A stretch of DNA of 64,000 nt from Neorhizobium lilium. Lineage in GTDB: Bacteria; Pseudomonadota; Alphaproteobacteria; Rhizobiales; Rhizobiaceae. Below, piece by piece: positions 9,907 through 19,014 of the stretch. The notes below the pieces were generated by a model. It did not search any database. It was not told where the DNA came from and was given only the letters and a program-made list of their open reading frames with translations. The translations under genes and the position numbers were made by a program. Positions within the stretch are counted from its first letter, which is position 1. Each line of letters opens with the position of its first letter. The stretch covers positions 682,001 to 746,000 of the forward strand of contig NZ_SBIP01000003.1 of assembly GCF_004053875.1 (NCBI RefSeq), given 5' to 3'.

Positions 9907-10887
9907 ATGACGGTTTTCCACCGCAATGAAAAGAAGGAGCCGCTGCCCGACGCGCTGAAGGGCGGCGTCGTCGCGATCGGCAATTTCGACGGCGTGCACC
10001 GCGGCCATCGCAGCGTGCTGGACAGGGCGCTGTCGCTGGCGCAGGAGCGGAATGTTCCGGCCCTCGTGCTTACCTTCGAGCCGCATCCGCGAACCGTCTT
10101 CCGTCCCGATACGCCGGTTTTCCGGCTGACGCCGGCGCCGGTGAAGGCAAGGCTGCTGGAGGCCATGGGCTTCCGCTGCGTGATCGAATATCCCTTCGAT
10201 ACCGGTTTTTCCGACCGTTCCGCGGAAGAGTTCATCCAGACCATTCTCGTCGATTGGCTGGGCGCGACGGCGGTCGTCACCGGTTTCGATTTTCACTTCG
10301 GCAAGGGCAGGGAGGGCGGTCCCGCCTTCCTCATGGCTTCGGGCGAGAAGCACGGTTTCACCGTTTCGCTGGTGGATGCCTTCCGCGACGAGAATACGGA
10401 TGTCATCTCGTCCAGCCGCATCCGCACGCTGCTTGCGGAGGGCCATGTCACTGAAGCGGCCGGTCTGCTCGGATACCGGTTTACGGTGGAGGCCGACGTG
10501 ATCGGCGGTGAAAAACTCGGCCGGCAGCTAGGCTATCCGACTGCCAATATGCAGCTTCCGCCGGAAGCCGATCTCAAACCCGGCATTTATGCGGTCCGTT
10601 TCCGCCACCCGGACGGCCGCGTCCACGATGGCGTAGCGAGCTATGGCCGCCGCCCGACCGTGACGGAAAACGGCGCGCCGCTCCTGGAAACATTTCTCTT
10701 CGATTTTTCGGGCAGCCTTTATGGCGAGACCTGCTCCGTCTCCTTCTTCGGCTACCTGCGCGAGGAGCTGAAGTTCGACGGGCTGGAGCCGCTGGTGGAG
10801 CAGATGAAACACGACGAGGAAGAGGCGAGGGCGCTTCTCTCCGGCGTCACGCCTCTGAGCGAACTCGACCGGGCGATATCGTTTTGA
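9907..10887 (+). CDS. ribF: Bifunctional riboflavin kinase / FAD synthetase
   Basis: Converts riboflavin to FMN and FMN to FAD. The 326 residues have the N-terminal adenylyltransferase domain with VVAIGNFDGVHRGHRSVL (near residues 22-39) and the ISSSRIR motif (residues ~160-166), and the C-terminal kinase domain with GEKLGRQLGYPTANM (near residues 202-216) and the SYGRRPTV-type motif near residue 245. The ATG at 9907 gives MTVFHRNEKKEPLP; an upstream ATG at 9826 would overlap the HAD gene. It lies 26 bases after the HAD gene, probably co-transcribed with it. The next gene is the end of a TA pair on the other strand. Confidence 0.95.
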   Translation: MTVFHRNEKKEPLPDALKGGVVAIGNFDGVHRGHRSVLDRALSLAQERNVPALVLTFEPHPRTVFRPDTPVFRLTPAPVKARLLEAMGFRCVIEYPFDTGFSDRSAEEFIQTILVDWLGATAVVTGFDFHFGKGREGGPAFLMASGEKHGFTVSLVDAFRDENTDVISSSRIRTLLAEGHVTEAAGLLGYRFTVEADVIGGEKLGRQLGYPTANMQLPPEADLKPGIYAVRFRHPDGRVHDGVASYGRRPTVTENGAPLLETFLFDFSGSLYGETCSVSFFGYLREELKFDGLEPLVEQMKHDEEEARALLSGVTPLSELDRAISF

Positions 10888-10890
10888 GGA

Positions 10891-11175
10891 TTATTCGCTT
10901 GCCGGTGGCCACTGGCGCGATGTGTGAACGATGGCGAGTATCCAGACCGTCTTATCGTCTGTCTCGTAAAGTATACGATAGCTCTCGTGCGGGATGAGTT
11001 CACGCGTACCCGTGATGGCGCCAGGCTTACCTTGACCGGGAAAATCCGCAAGTACCGAAACCGCCGCTGAAAACAGCGCGTCCATTCTGCGTGCAGCGTA
11101 GGGATTTCGCTCGAATATGTAATCGAAAATGTCGGCACGGTCTTGGATAGCGGCAGAAGCCCAGCGGACGATCAT
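10891..11175 (-). CDS. ParE/RelE-type toxin
   Basis: A 94-residue RelE/ParE-superfamily toxin. The N-terminus IVRWASAAIQDRADIFDYIFERNPYAARRM shows the typical pattern (W-x-x-x-A-x-x-D-x-x-x-I-x-x-Y-I-x-x-x-N-P-x-A-A). The C-terminal strand is ELIPHESYRILYETDDKTVWILAIVHTSRQWP, with the conserved Tyr-Arg and the VxHxxRxWP ending of ParE-like members. Its start overlaps the antitoxin stop in an ATGA. Family members poison DNA gyrase or cleave mRNA; the sequence does not decide between them. The pair sits between ribF and ileS, which are adjacent or nearly so in related genomes as I recall. Confidence 0.85.
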   Translation of the reverse strand: MIVRWASAAIQDRADIFDYIFERNPYAARRMDALFSAAVSVLADFPGQGKPGAITGTRELIPHESYRILYETDDKTVWILAIVHTSRQWPPASE

Positions 11176-11462
11176 GTATCATCAACGTCCGCGCTTCGAA
11201 TGGCGGCACGGCGATCTCGGAATTCCTGTTCAACGACATCGCTCGAATGGCTGTTTCCGGCCGCAATCTGGCCCCTCGCAAGGTCTACTTTTCGCTGGAG
11301 AAACTGGATATAATCCAAGTCCGCGTTCTGGCGCTTTACATAATCACGCATCATTTCGCGAACGATCTGCGAGGCGGGCTGATGCGAGGCTTCCGCTGCG
11401 GCCATGAAATCGTCTCTCAGTTCGGCCTCCAGCTTCATGGTGAAAACTGCTTCTTTACCCAT
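11172..11462 (-). CDS. Antitoxin partner of the ParE-type toxin
   Basis: A 96-residue protein translated first in the TA operon. Residues 6-45 (VFTMKLEAELRDDFMAAAEA and SQIVREMMRDYVKRQ) fit a ribbon-helix-helix domain, and the rest is charged and helical, suited to wrapping the toxin. A strong Shine-Dalgarno (AAGGAGAT on the minus strand) precedes the ATG, so the antitoxin is probably made in excess. The operon promoter should lie in 11463-11520, where an AT-rich TATATA-containing stretch is seen. The antitoxin subfamily is uncertain. Confidence 0.75.
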   Translation of the reverse strand: MGKEAVFTMKLEAELRDDFMAAAEASHQPASQIVREMMRDYVKRQNADLDYIQFLQRKVDLARGQIAAGNSHSSDVVEQEFRDRRAAIRSADVDDT

Positions 11463-11742
11463 AACGCCATCTCCTTGTAATGAAGATGTATATATCCGAT
11501 CAGTATTTCCGACAAGAATTTGCTGACGGGCGCCTCTTCCTTTCCGCCAAGAAAAGCCTTAAACAACCGGCCCATGGAAAAATTCCGCCTGGCGATCGCG
11601 ATACGAATTATCGGCCCGGCCTTCCGCGCCCCGTAAGGGCAGCCGGGGGGTCCGGGTTTTCGGCGCTGTATTGCAGCGCCTCCGCCGCCGAATTTCCATC
11701 GACATGCGCCCTTGTCCGCGGCGCCAGCAACGATTGTCCCAC
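11463..11742. other. 280-bp gap between TA operon and ileS
   Basis: The left part holds the TA operon promoter region and the right part the ileS leader. I see no open frame with homology, no strong terminator and no recognisable leader RNA. A G-rich run (around 11640-11660) could form weak structure. No confident -35/-10 pair was found for ileS. Confidence 0.5.
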
Positions 11743-14664
11743 ATGACAGATACAGCCGAAAAGCTCGACTATTCGAAGACCCTCAACCTGCCCGAAACCG
11801 ATTTCCCCATGCGCGCCGGCCTGCCGCAGAAGGAGCCCGAACTGGTCGCCCGCTGGCGGGAGATGGACCTCTACAAGCAGCTGCGCGCCTCCGCCGCCGG
11901 CCGCGAAAAGTTCGTCCTTCACGACGGCCCTCCCTATGCCAATGGCAATATTCATATCGGCCACGCGCTGAACAAGATCCTCAAGGACGTCATCACCCGC
12001 TCGTTCCAGATGCGCGGCTATGACTCGAACTACGTTCCGGGCTGGGATTGCCACGGCCTGCCGATCGAATGGAAGATCGAGGAAGAGAACTACCGCGCCA
12101 AGGGCAAGGCAAAGCCGGACCTCAAAGCACCGGCCGCGATGATCGAGTTCCGCAAGGAATGCCGCGCCTATGCCGAGAAGTGGATCAAGATCCAGGCCGA
12201 GGAGTTCAAGCGCCTCGGCATCGTCGGCGATTTCGACAACCCTTACCTGACGATGAACTTCCATTCGGAAAGCCGCATCGCCGGCGAACTTCTGAAGATC
12301 GCCATGAGTGGGCAGCTCTATCGCGGCTCTAAGCCGATCATGTGGTCCGTGGTCGAGCGCACGGCCTTGGCCGAGGCCGAAGTCGAATATCATGATTACG
12401 AGAGCGACACGATCTGGGTGAAGTTCCCGGTCGAACGGACGAAGTCTGCGGTAGCGTTCAATGATCCGGATGTCTCGGTCGTCATCTGGACCACGACTCC
12501 ATGGACCATCCCCGGCAACCGTGCGATCGCATATTCGCCCAAGGTTTCCTACGGGCTTTATGAGGTCACGGAAGCTACCAATGATTTCGGTCCGCGGCCG
12601 GGCGAAAAGCTGATCTTTGCCGACAGCCTGTCGGAGGAATCCGCTGCTAAGGCAAAGCTGGCGTTCAAGCGTCTGCGCGGCGTTTCCGCCGACGAACTCG
12701 CTTCGATCACCTGTGCCCACCCCCTTGCAGACCTCGGCTACACCTTTACCGTCCCGCTGCTTGCCGGCGACCACGTCACCGATGATGCCGGCACCGGTTT
12801 CGTACACACTGCCCCCAGCCATGGCCGCGAGGACTTCGAGGCCTGGATGGACAATGTCCGGGAGCTGGAAGCCCGCGGCATCGACACGCGAATCCCGTTC
12901 CCGGTCGATGATTCGGGCACCTATACCGCAGATGCCCCCGGTTTCGAGGGTGGCCGGGTCATGGACGACAACGGCAAGAAGGGCGATGCCAACGACCGCG
13001 TCATCAAGGCGCTGATCGAGCGCAACATGCTGTTCGCGCGTGGCCGGCTGAAGCACCAGTATCCGCATTCCTGGCGGTCCAAGAAGCCGATCATCTTCCG
13101 CAACACGCCGCAATGGTTCGTCTATATGGACAAGGACCTTGCCGACGGCACGACGCTGCGCACCCGCGCGCTGAAGGCCATCGACGACACGCGCTTCGTG
13201 CCCGCTGCCGGCCAGAACCGCCTGCGCGCCATGATCGAGCAGCGCCCGGACTGGGTTCTGTCCCGTCAGCGCGCCTGGGGCGTCCCGATCTGCGTCTTCG
13301 CCAACGAGGAAGGCGAGGTTCTGAGGGACGAGGCGGTCAATGCCCGCATCCTCGAAGCCTTCGACGCGGAAGGTGCCGACGCCTGGTTCGCCGAAGGCGC
13401 CAAGGAACGCTTCCTCGGCAATGGCCATGATGCCTCAGAGTGGACGCAGGTCATGGACATCCTCGACGTCTGGTTCGACTCAGGGTCCACCCACACCTTT
13501 ACGCTCGAAGACCGTCCGGACCTGAAATGGCCGGCGGACGTCTATCTTGAAGGCTCCGACCAGCATCGCGGCTGGTTCCACTCGTCGCTGCTGGAATCGG
13601 CTGCCACCCGCGGCCGCGCACCCTATGACACGGTCGTCACCCATGGTTTCACCATGGATGAGAAGGGCCAGAAGATGTCGAAGTCACTCGGCAATGTCGT
13701 GGCGCCGCAGGACGTCATGAAGGATGCGGGCGCCGATATCCTTCGCCTCTGGGTCATGACAACGGATTATTGGGAAGACCAGCGCCTCGGCAAGACGATC
13801 ATCCAGACCAATGTCGATGCCTATCGCAAGCTGCGCAACACCATCCGCTGGATGCTCGGTACGCTCGCCCATGACGAGGGCGAGGAGATCGCCTACGCCG
13901 ATCTGCCGGAACTCGAAAAGCTGATGCTGCATCGTCTGTTCGAGCTGGATAAGCTCGTGCGCGAAGGTTATGACGCGTTCGAGTTCAAGAAGATCGCCCG
14001 CGCCCTGATCGATTTCGCCAATATCGAGCTGTCGGCCTTCTATTTCGACATCCGCAAGGACGCGCTCTACTGCGATGCGCCGTCCTCGCTACGCCGTCGC
14101 GCAAGCCTTGCCGTCATCCGCAAGATCTTCGATTGCACGGTGACCTGGCTTGCGCCCATGCTGCCCTTCACCACGGAAGAAGCCTGGCTATCCCGCAAGC
14201 CCGACGCAGTTTCGGTTCATCTGGAGCAGTTTCCCAAAATCCCCGGCGATTGGGAAAATGCGGCCCTCGCCGACAAATGGGCGAAGATCCGCAAGGTGCG
14301 CTCCGTCGTCACAGGCGCGCTGGAAATCGAGCGCAAGGACAAGCGCATCGGCTCCTCGCTGGAAGCGGCTCCGGTCGTCTATGTGACGGACAGGGAACTG
14401 GCGGCTGCGCTGGAAGGGCAGGATTTCGAGGAAACCTGCATCACCTCGGCTATCGAAATCGTTGACGGCGAGGGGCCGGTTACGGCTTTCCGCCTGGCCG
14501 AAGTGCAGGGCGTCGCAGTCGATCCGCAACTTGCCGAAGGCACCAAATGCGCCCGCTCCTGGCGGGTAACGAGCGATGTCGGCTCGGACCCGGCCTATCC
14601 AGAGGTTTCCGCCCGCGATGCGGCGGCGCTTCGTGAACTGGCGGCGCTCGGTCGTCTGGGTTGA
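11743..14664 (+). CDS. ileS: Isoleucyl-tRNA synthetase
   Basis: Class Ia synthetase of 973 residues, charging tRNA-Ile and editing valine. The HIGH motif is GNIHIGHAL (near residue 69), the WDCHGLP motif follows (near 102), the CP1 editing domain includes [11 protein letters not shown] and [15 protein letters not shown] (near residues 270-380), and the KMSKS loop is KMSKSLGNV (near residue 645). The anticodon-binding helical domain follows. The C-terminus ends [10 protein letters not shown] plus ~35 residues with a single cysteine, so the four-cysteine zinc site of the E. coli enzyme is absent. The ATG at 11743 matches the family N-terminus. The leader 11463-11742 shows no convincing riboswitch or T-box. 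Confidence 0.96.
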   Translation: MTDTAEKLDYSKTLNLPETDFPMRAGLPQKEPELVARWREMDLYKQLRASAAGREKFVLHDGPPYANGNIHIGHALNKILKDVITRSFQMRGYDSNYVPGWDCHGLPIEWKIEEENYRAKGKAKPDLKAPAAMIEFRKECRAYAEKWIKIQAEEFKRLGIVGDFDNPYLTMNFHSESRIAGELLKIAMSGQLYRGSKPIMWSVVERTALAEAEVEYHDYESDTIWVKFPVERTKSAVAFNDPDVSVVIWTTTPWTIPGNRAIAYSPKVSYGLYEVTEATNDFGPRPGEKLIFADSLSEESAAKAKLAFKRLRGVSADELASITCAHPLADLGYTFTVPLLAGDHVTDDAGTGFVHTAPSHGREDFEAWMDNVRELEARGIDTRIPFPVDDSGTYTADAPGFEGGRVMDDNGKKGDANDRVIKALIERNMLFARGRLKHQYPHSWRSKKPIIFRNTPQWFVYMDKDLADGTTLRTRALKAIDDTRFVPAAGQNRLRAMIEQRPDWVLSRQRAWGVPICVFANEEGEVLRDEAVNARILEAFDAEGADAWFAEGAKERFLGNGHDASEWTQVMDILDVWFDSGSTHTFTLEDRPDLKWPADVYLEGSDQHRGWFHSSLLESAATRGRAPYDTVVTHGFTMDEKGQKMSKSLGNVVAPQDVMKDAGADILRLWVMTTDYWEDQRLGKTIIQTNVDAYRKLRNTIRWMLGTLAHDEGEEIAYADLPELEKLMLHRLFELDKLVREGYDAFEFKKIARALIDFANIELSAFYFDIRKDALYCDAPSSLRRRASLAVIRKIFDCTVTWLAPMLPFTTEEAWLSRKPDAVSVHLEQFPKIPGDWENAALADKWAKIRKVRSVVTGALEIERKDKRIGSSLEAAPVVYVTDRELAAALEGQDFEETCITSAIEIVDGEGPVTAFRLAEVQGVAVDPQLAEGTKCARSWRVTSDVGSDPAYPEVSARDAAALRELAALGRLG

Positions 14665-14794
14665 TCATCGCTTACCGGATGATTGCGCTTTGGCGCGTCA
14701 TCCGGTATTTCTGCCCGAAATTGGCCGGAATTTCCGGCAAGGGAAGAGCAATGGTCTCTGCGGTGCCAGGACGGGCGCCCATGGAAGGGGTTCG

Positions 14795-15427
14795 ATGAAA
14801 ACGACAGACATGTTTCGAGTCGGCATGGGCGCGGCCGGTCTTCTTGCCGCGACATTGACCCTTTCGGGCTGCGTCGGAAGCCCCACTTATGGCACCGACA
14901 AGACGGCCAGCGAACAGCTGGTGGACGACCTCGGCTCCACCGTCTCGATCGGCGCAAGGTCGGATGAAAAAAAACAGGGCCTGAAGTACAATCCTCGTCC
15001 GACCTTGGTCGTTGCGAAGAATTCGACAGGGTCCCTGCCGCCGCCGCAGGCGTCGCTGGCGAACCGGGAGAACAACCCGAACTGGGTCGAATCGCCCGAA
15101 GAGACGCGCAAGCGCCTTCGCCAGGAAGCTGACGAGAACAGCGACAACCCCAACTACCGCTCGCCTCTGCTGTCCGGTAAGGGCCAGGCTGGGCAGATGA
15201 CCGAAAGCCAGAAGTGGGAAGCTTTCCGCAAGGCCAAGTCAGACGCGGAAGACACCAATCCTTCGGCACCGCGCCGCTCGCTGGCCGAGCCGCCGACGCA
15301 GTACCGTGCAGCCGATTCCGCGGTGCTGCAGGATCTTGGCACGCCGGAAGCACAGAAGGAAAAGGAGCGGAAGAAGCAGGCCGCCGCCGCTTCCAAGAAT
15401 TCCAGCTGGTGGCAGATCTTCCAGTAG
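14795..15427 (+). CDS. Predicted lipoprotein of unknown function
   Basis: A 210-residue secreted protein. Residues 1-27 form a lipoprotein signal: basic start MKTTDMFR, hydrophobic AAGLLAATLTL, then lipobox LSGC with the acylated Cys near residue 28. The mature part is polar and low in hydrophobic core, rich in Ser, Lys, Glu, Pro and Asn (SPEETRKRLRQEADENSDNP), with a C-terminal QKEKERKKQAAAASKNSSWWQIFQ region cut here into short motifs: a Lys/Glu run followed by WWQIF. It is probably anchored to a membrane facing the periplasm. I do not recognise a functional family. It follows ileS by 130 bases in the same direction. The gene stops five bases before the 279-bp repeat. Confidence 0.75.
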   Translation: MKTTDMFRVGMGAAGLLAATLTLSGCVGSPTYGTDKTASEQLVDDLGSTVSIGARSDEKKQGLKYNPRPTLVVAKNSTGSLPPPQASLANRENNPNWVESPEETRKRLRQEADENSDNPNYRSPLLSGKGQAGQMTESQKWEAFRKAKSDAEDTNPSAPRRSLAEPPTQYRAADSAVLQDLGTPEAQKEKERKKQAAAASKNSSWWQIFQ

Positions 15428-15431
15428 GCTG

Positions 15432-15710
15432 GGCTTAGGACCAATCAACATTCAGGTTTCGGGCGTGGCGCGAGCGGATTTTGTTTCTGAACAGGAGGGA
15501 AGCCTGCAGTGGAGCCTTCCCTCCACAAGGGCTTTCTGACGTCTTCAGGGACAAAATCCGCCGCGTCCCGCAGGGATATGGTGAAAATCGCCCATTTCTG
15601 CGTCGCGAACCCTCGATGGATATAGGATCCACCATCGGGTTCGCTCCTCGAAGTGAACGATTTTCCCTCATACCACGCTCCAAATCCTGAATGTCGATTG
15701 GTCCTAAGCC
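15432..15710. repeat. 279-bp element with 25-bp terminal inverted repeats
   Basis: Terminal repeats at 15432-15456 and 15686-15710 match in 24 of 25 positions when one is inverted (ends GGCTTAGGACCAATC). Inside are nested perfect inverted repeats: GCGGATTTTGT at 15475-15485 with its complement at 15551-15561, a GGAGGGAAGC hairpin at about 15493-15522, and GCGAACC..CGATGG pairing with CCATCGGGTTCGC (15605-15644). There is no convincing reading frame or transposase. The outermost base of the right repeat is the last base of the tadA stop codon. It looks like a MITE-like or structured dispersed repeat; I see no clear target-site duplication. Confidence 0.85.
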
Positions 15711-16159
15711 TATCGGCGTGATCTGAAGAAGCCGGTCAGAAGCTCTGCGGCTTCGCTTTCTCCAAGCCCCGAATAGACCTCCGGTGCATGATGGCATGTG
15801 GGTTGCGCAAAGAAGCGTACGCCATTGTCGATGGCGCCTCCCTTGGCATCCTCTGCGCCATAATAGAGGCGACGGATACGGGCGAACGAAATGGCGGCCG
15901 CGCACATGGTGCAGGGTTCCAGCGTCACATAGAGATCCGCCCCGGAAAGCCGCTCCTGACCGAGCTTTGCCGCCGCCTGCCGGATCACGGTGATTTCGGC
16001 ATGGGCGGTAATATCGTTTTCGGTACGGGTGCGGTTGCCGGAGCGGGCCACGATCATGCCGTCGATGACCAGCACGGCGCCGACAGGAACCTCTCCCAGC
16101 TCTGCCGCGGTGCGTGCCTGCGCAAGCGCTGCCGCCATGAAACCTTCGCTCTTGGCCAT
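15710..16159 (-). CDS. tadA: tRNA-specific adenosine deaminase
   Basis: A 149-residue zinc-dependent deaminase that converts A34 to inosine in the tRNA-Arg(ACG) anticodon. The catalytic signature is complete: HAE (in DITAHAEITVIRQAA, near residue 53) and PCTMCAAAI (PCxxC, near residues 83-88), plus the N-terminal GEVPVGAVLV. The ATG at 16159 is chosen because it gives the family N-terminus MAKSEGFMAAALAQA and has AGAGGA upstream; a longer frame from 16225 adds unrelated residues. Its TAG stop is formed at the edge of the inverted-repeat element, so the insertion may have set the C-terminus. Confidence 0.93.
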   Translation of the reverse strand: MAKSEGFMAAALAQARTAAELGEVPVGAVLVIDGMIVARSGNRTRTENDITAHAEITVIRQAAAKLGQERLSGADLYVTLEPCTMCAAAISFARIRRLYYGAEDAKGGAIDNGVRFFAQPTCHHAPEVYSGLGESEAAELLTGFFRSRR

Positions 16160-16304
16160 TGCTGCCAATTTCCTCTTAACCCGGACCGCGTGAACTGGTA
16201 GGAAGCATCCAACTGGACGCCACAAAGGCCCAAATCCGCTTTAGTCAACACGAACAAGAATGTCCGGATCGATCCGTAGACATCACGCTTCAGGCAAACA
16301 ACAA

Positions 16305-18431
16305 ATGACCTCCAAAGACAAGCCGAAGCGCGGCGAAGGCAAGACCTTCATCCGCGAGATCAAACCGAAATCGGACGCATCATCCAAGGCAGGCGCTCCC
16401 AAGTCGAGCTCCAAGCCGGGCGCTGCCGCCAAGCGTGGCCCGGCAAAGGCTGCCGCATTCGGCAAGCCTGAACGCAGTTTCAAGGCAGAGAGCGGCGCCA
16501 AGAGAGAGCGCAGCTTCAAGCAGGATGGCGACTTCAAGCCTCGGGAAGCCAAGCCCCGCGCCTTCAAGACAGACGGCGAACGGGCTGACAAGCCGGCGCG
16601 CAGTGTCGCTCCGTCTGCCACCTCGACCGAGGCCGACGACAAGGCGGAACGTATCTCCAAGATCCTCGCCCGCTCCGGTGTCGCATCCCGCCGCGATATC
16701 GAGCGGATGATCATGGAAGGCCGCGTCAGCCTGAACGGCAAGGTGCTGGATACGCCTGTCATCAACGTTACGCTCGCCGACAAGATCGAAGTGGACGGCA
16801 TGCCTATTCGCGGCATAGAGCGGACGCGTCTGTGGCTCTACCACAAGCCTTCCGGCCTCGTGACCACGAATTCTGATCCGGAAGGGCGCTCGACCGTATT
16901 CGAAAACCTGCCGGAAGGCCTGCCGCGGGTCATGTCCGTCGGGCGGCTCGATATCAACACCGAAGGCCTGCTGCTGCTGACCAATGACGGCGGCCTGTCG
17001 CGTGTGCTGGAGCTTCCGACCACCGGCTGGCTGCGGCGCTACCGCGTCCGCGCCCATGGCGAGATCGACCAGGAAGCGCTCGACAAGCTGAAGGACGGCA
17101 TTGCCGTCGAGGGCGTTCTCTACGGCGCCATCGAAGCGACGCTGGACCGCAGTCAGGGCCGCAATGTCTGGATCACCATGGGACTGCGCGAAGGCAAGAA
17201 CCGCGAGATCAAGAACGTGCTCGGCGCGCTCGGGCTCGAGGTCAATCGTCTGATCCGCATCTCCTACGGTCCGTTCCAGCTCGGCGACCTGCCGGAAGGC
17301 GAAGTTATCGAAGTGCGCGGTCGTACCCTGCGCGAGCAGCTCGGGCCTCGGCTGATCGAGGACTCCAAGGCCAATTTCGAAGCGCCGATCTATAACGAGA
17401 TGCCTGCACCTGAGGAAAAGCCTGCCCGGACGGAAAAGCCGGCCTGGGGCGAACGCCCGGAGCGCAACGAGCGGTCTGATGCGAAGCGCGATACTGCCCG
17501 TGAGGTCCGGCGCGACGACCGTCGGGAAGACCGAGGCGGAGAGCGGCGCGAGCGTACGCCTGGACGTGTCGATAACAAATTCGGCAGCCGTGGCGATTTT
17601 GCCGCCAAGCCGCGTGGCAAAAGCGACGATCGCGGCTTCGGCGAGGAGAAGCCGAAGAAGCGTCCACCCATGGGCACCAGCAGAACTGCCAATGTGTGGA
17701 TGGCGCCCGGCGCGCGGCCCACCCTTGAAACCAACGTCAAGAAATCTTCGGCAAGGGCTGAAGCCGAGCGGCTGTTCGACAAGCCGGTGCCGGTCAACGA
17801 CCGGCCGGTCGTCGTCAAGCGCGCGGAGGACGATGCCGACTGGATCCGCGCCGACTCGCCGCCCCAGAAGGAAGGCGATTTCGGGGGCAAGCGTTCGTTT
17901 GGCGATCGCCCCGGCCGCAGCGACCGATCATCGGACGAGCCGCGTCGCGAACGCAGCTTCGGCGACAAGCCGAGAGGCGACCGCAAGCCTCGCGATGCGG
18001 GCGACCGTCCTCGCTCTTTCGACAAGCCGCGTGGTGAACGCTCTTTCGGTGACAAACCCCGGACCGACCGCAAGCCGCGTGAGGATGGTGAGCGCCCGGC
18101 GCGCTCCTATTCGGCGGGTGACGCACGTTCCGACCGTCCACATTCCGATCGCTCACGGGGCGAACGCTCTTTCGGTGACAGGCCTCAGCGCAGCGAGCGC
18201 CCTTCCGGCGAAAGACCGACCGGTGATCGTCCCTTTGGCGGCAAGCCGGCCGGCAAATCGTTTGGGGCCAAACCGGGTGCAAAGCCCTTCGGCGGCAAGC
18301 CGGGTGGTGGCAAAAGCTTCGGCGGAAAGCCATCAGGCGGTCGCGGCGGCTCGGGCCAGCCGTCTGGCGGAAAGCCAGGTGGACGTCCAGCCCCCAGAAG
18401 CGGCGGCAAGCCGCGCACCCCGAGGGGATAG
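16305..18431 (+). CDS. rluB: RluB-family 23S rRNA pseudouridine synthase with long basic extensions
   Basis: A 708-residue protein, far longer than the ~250-300-residue catalytic core. Residues ~1-115 are a Lys/Arg/Ala-rich extension. Next come the S4 RNA-binding domain (RISKILARSGVASRRDIERM, near 115-160) and the pseudouridine synthase core with the catalytic aspartate in GRLDINTEGLLLLTNDG (near residue 211) and GLREGKNREIKNVL (near 290). From ~370 to the end the chain is disordered, Arg/Lys/Asp/Gly-rich and repetitive: RSFGD occurs four times, DRKPR twice, and FGGKP-type units near the end. By family it modifies U2605-equivalent in 23S rRNA; RluB versus RluF specificity is not certain. rsmD follows after 6 bases. 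Confidence 0.88.
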   Translation: MTSKDKPKRGEGKTFIREIKPKSDASSKAGAPKSSSKPGAAAKRGPAKAAAFGKPERSFKAESGAKRERSFKQDGDFKPREAKPRAFKTDGERADKPARSVAPSATSTEADDKAERISKILARSGVASRRDIERMIMEGRVSLNGKVLDTPVINVTLADKIEVDGMPIRGIERTRLWLYHKPSGLVTTNSDPEGRSTVFENLPEGLPRVMSVGRLDINTEGLLLLTNDGGLSRVLELPTTGWLRRYRVRAHGEIDQEALDKLKDGIAVEGVLYGAIEATLDRSQGRNVWITMGLREGKNREIKNVLGALGLEVNRLIRISYGPFQLGDLPEGEVIEVRGRTLREQLGPRLIEDSKANFEAPIYNEMPAPEEKPARTEKPAWGERPERNERSDAKRDTAREVRRDDRREDRGGERRERTPGRVDNKFGSRGDFAAKPRGKSDDRGFGEEKPKKRPPMGTSRTANVWMAPGARPTLETNVKKSSARAEAERLFDKPVPVNDRPVVVKRAEDDADWIRADSPPQKEGDFGGKRSFGDRPGRSDRSSDEPRRERSFGDKPRGDRKPRDAGDRPRSFDKPRGERSFGDKPRTDRKPREDGERPARSYSAGDARSDRPHSDRSRGERSFGDRPQRSERPSGERPTGDRPFGGKPAGKSFGAKPGAKPFGGKPGGGKSFGGKPSGGRGGSGQPSGGKPGGRPAPRSGGKPRTPRG

Positions 18432-18437
18432 CCGGCA

Positions 18438-18998
18438 TTGCGGATCGTTGGTGGTGAATTTCGTGGTCGCGCGTTGGCCACGCCGAAGTCAAATGCCATC
18501 CGGCCGACGATCGACCGGACGCGGGAAAGCCTGTTCAACATTATCGGCCACGTCTATCCGGAGGCGTTGGATGGCACGCGCGTGATCGACCTTTTCGCCG
18601 GAACTGGTGCCGTCGGGCTGGAAGCCGTTTCGCGCGGCTGCCGCCAGGCGCTGTTCGTCGAGAACGGCGTGGAAGGCCGCGGGCTTCTGTGGGAAAACAT
18701 CGACGCGCTCGGCCTGCACGGCCGCGCCAGGATATTGCGGCGCGATGCCACCCAGCTTGGGCAGCCCGGCACGATGGAGCCGTTCAATTTTCTCTTTGCC
18801 GATCCGCCCTACGGGCAAGGATTGGGCGAAAAGGCTCTGGCCGGCGCGCATGCCGGCAATTGGCTGCTTCCCGGCGCGCTGGTGATCCTCGAGGAACGGG
18901 CGGATGCCGTTCTCGCGGTGGATCCGGTCTTCAAGCCGCTCGAAAGCCGCCTTTTCGGCGATACGCGGATGGAGTTCTTCCGTTATCAGCCGAATTGA
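18438..18998 (+). CDS. rsmD: 16S rRNA (guanine-966-N2)-methyltransferase
   Basis: A 186-residue RsmD-family methyltransferase that modifies G966 of 16S rRNA. It starts at a TTG with the family N-terminus RIVGGEFRGRALATP and has IRPTIDRTRESLFNI (near residues 23-37), the SAM motif VIDLFAGTGAVGLEA (near 48-62) and the catalytic DPPYGQG (near 118-124). The next gene starts 16 bases after its stop. It is probably co-transcribed with the pseudouridine synthase, giving a small ribosome-modification operon. Confidence 0.93.
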   Translation: MRIVGGEFRGRALATPKSNAIRPTIDRTRESLFNIIGHVYPEALDGTRVIDLFAGTGAVGLEAVSRGCRQALFVENGVEGRGLLWENIDALGLHGRARILRRDATQLGQPGTMEPFNFLFADPPYGQGLGEKALAGAHAGNWLLPGALVILEERADAVLAVDPVFKPLESRLFGDTRMEFFRYQPN

Positions 18999-19014
18999 CC
19001 GAAAGAGGACATGG

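Noticed and set aside
11463..11742. ileS leader considered as a T-box or other riboswitch
   Set aside because: No T-box core sequence or terminator/antiterminator pair is visible, and T-box control of ileS is not expected in alphaproteobacteria.
11608..13428. A 606-codon open frame on the minus strand opposite ileS
   Set aside because: The composition is that of the complementary strand of a synthetase gene; ileS is collinear with its family across the same bases.
15435..15905. A minus-strand frame covering the inverted-repeat element and the end of tadA
   Set aside because: The frame exists only because the repeat is open in one frame; it overlaps tadA in a wrong frame and has no start context.
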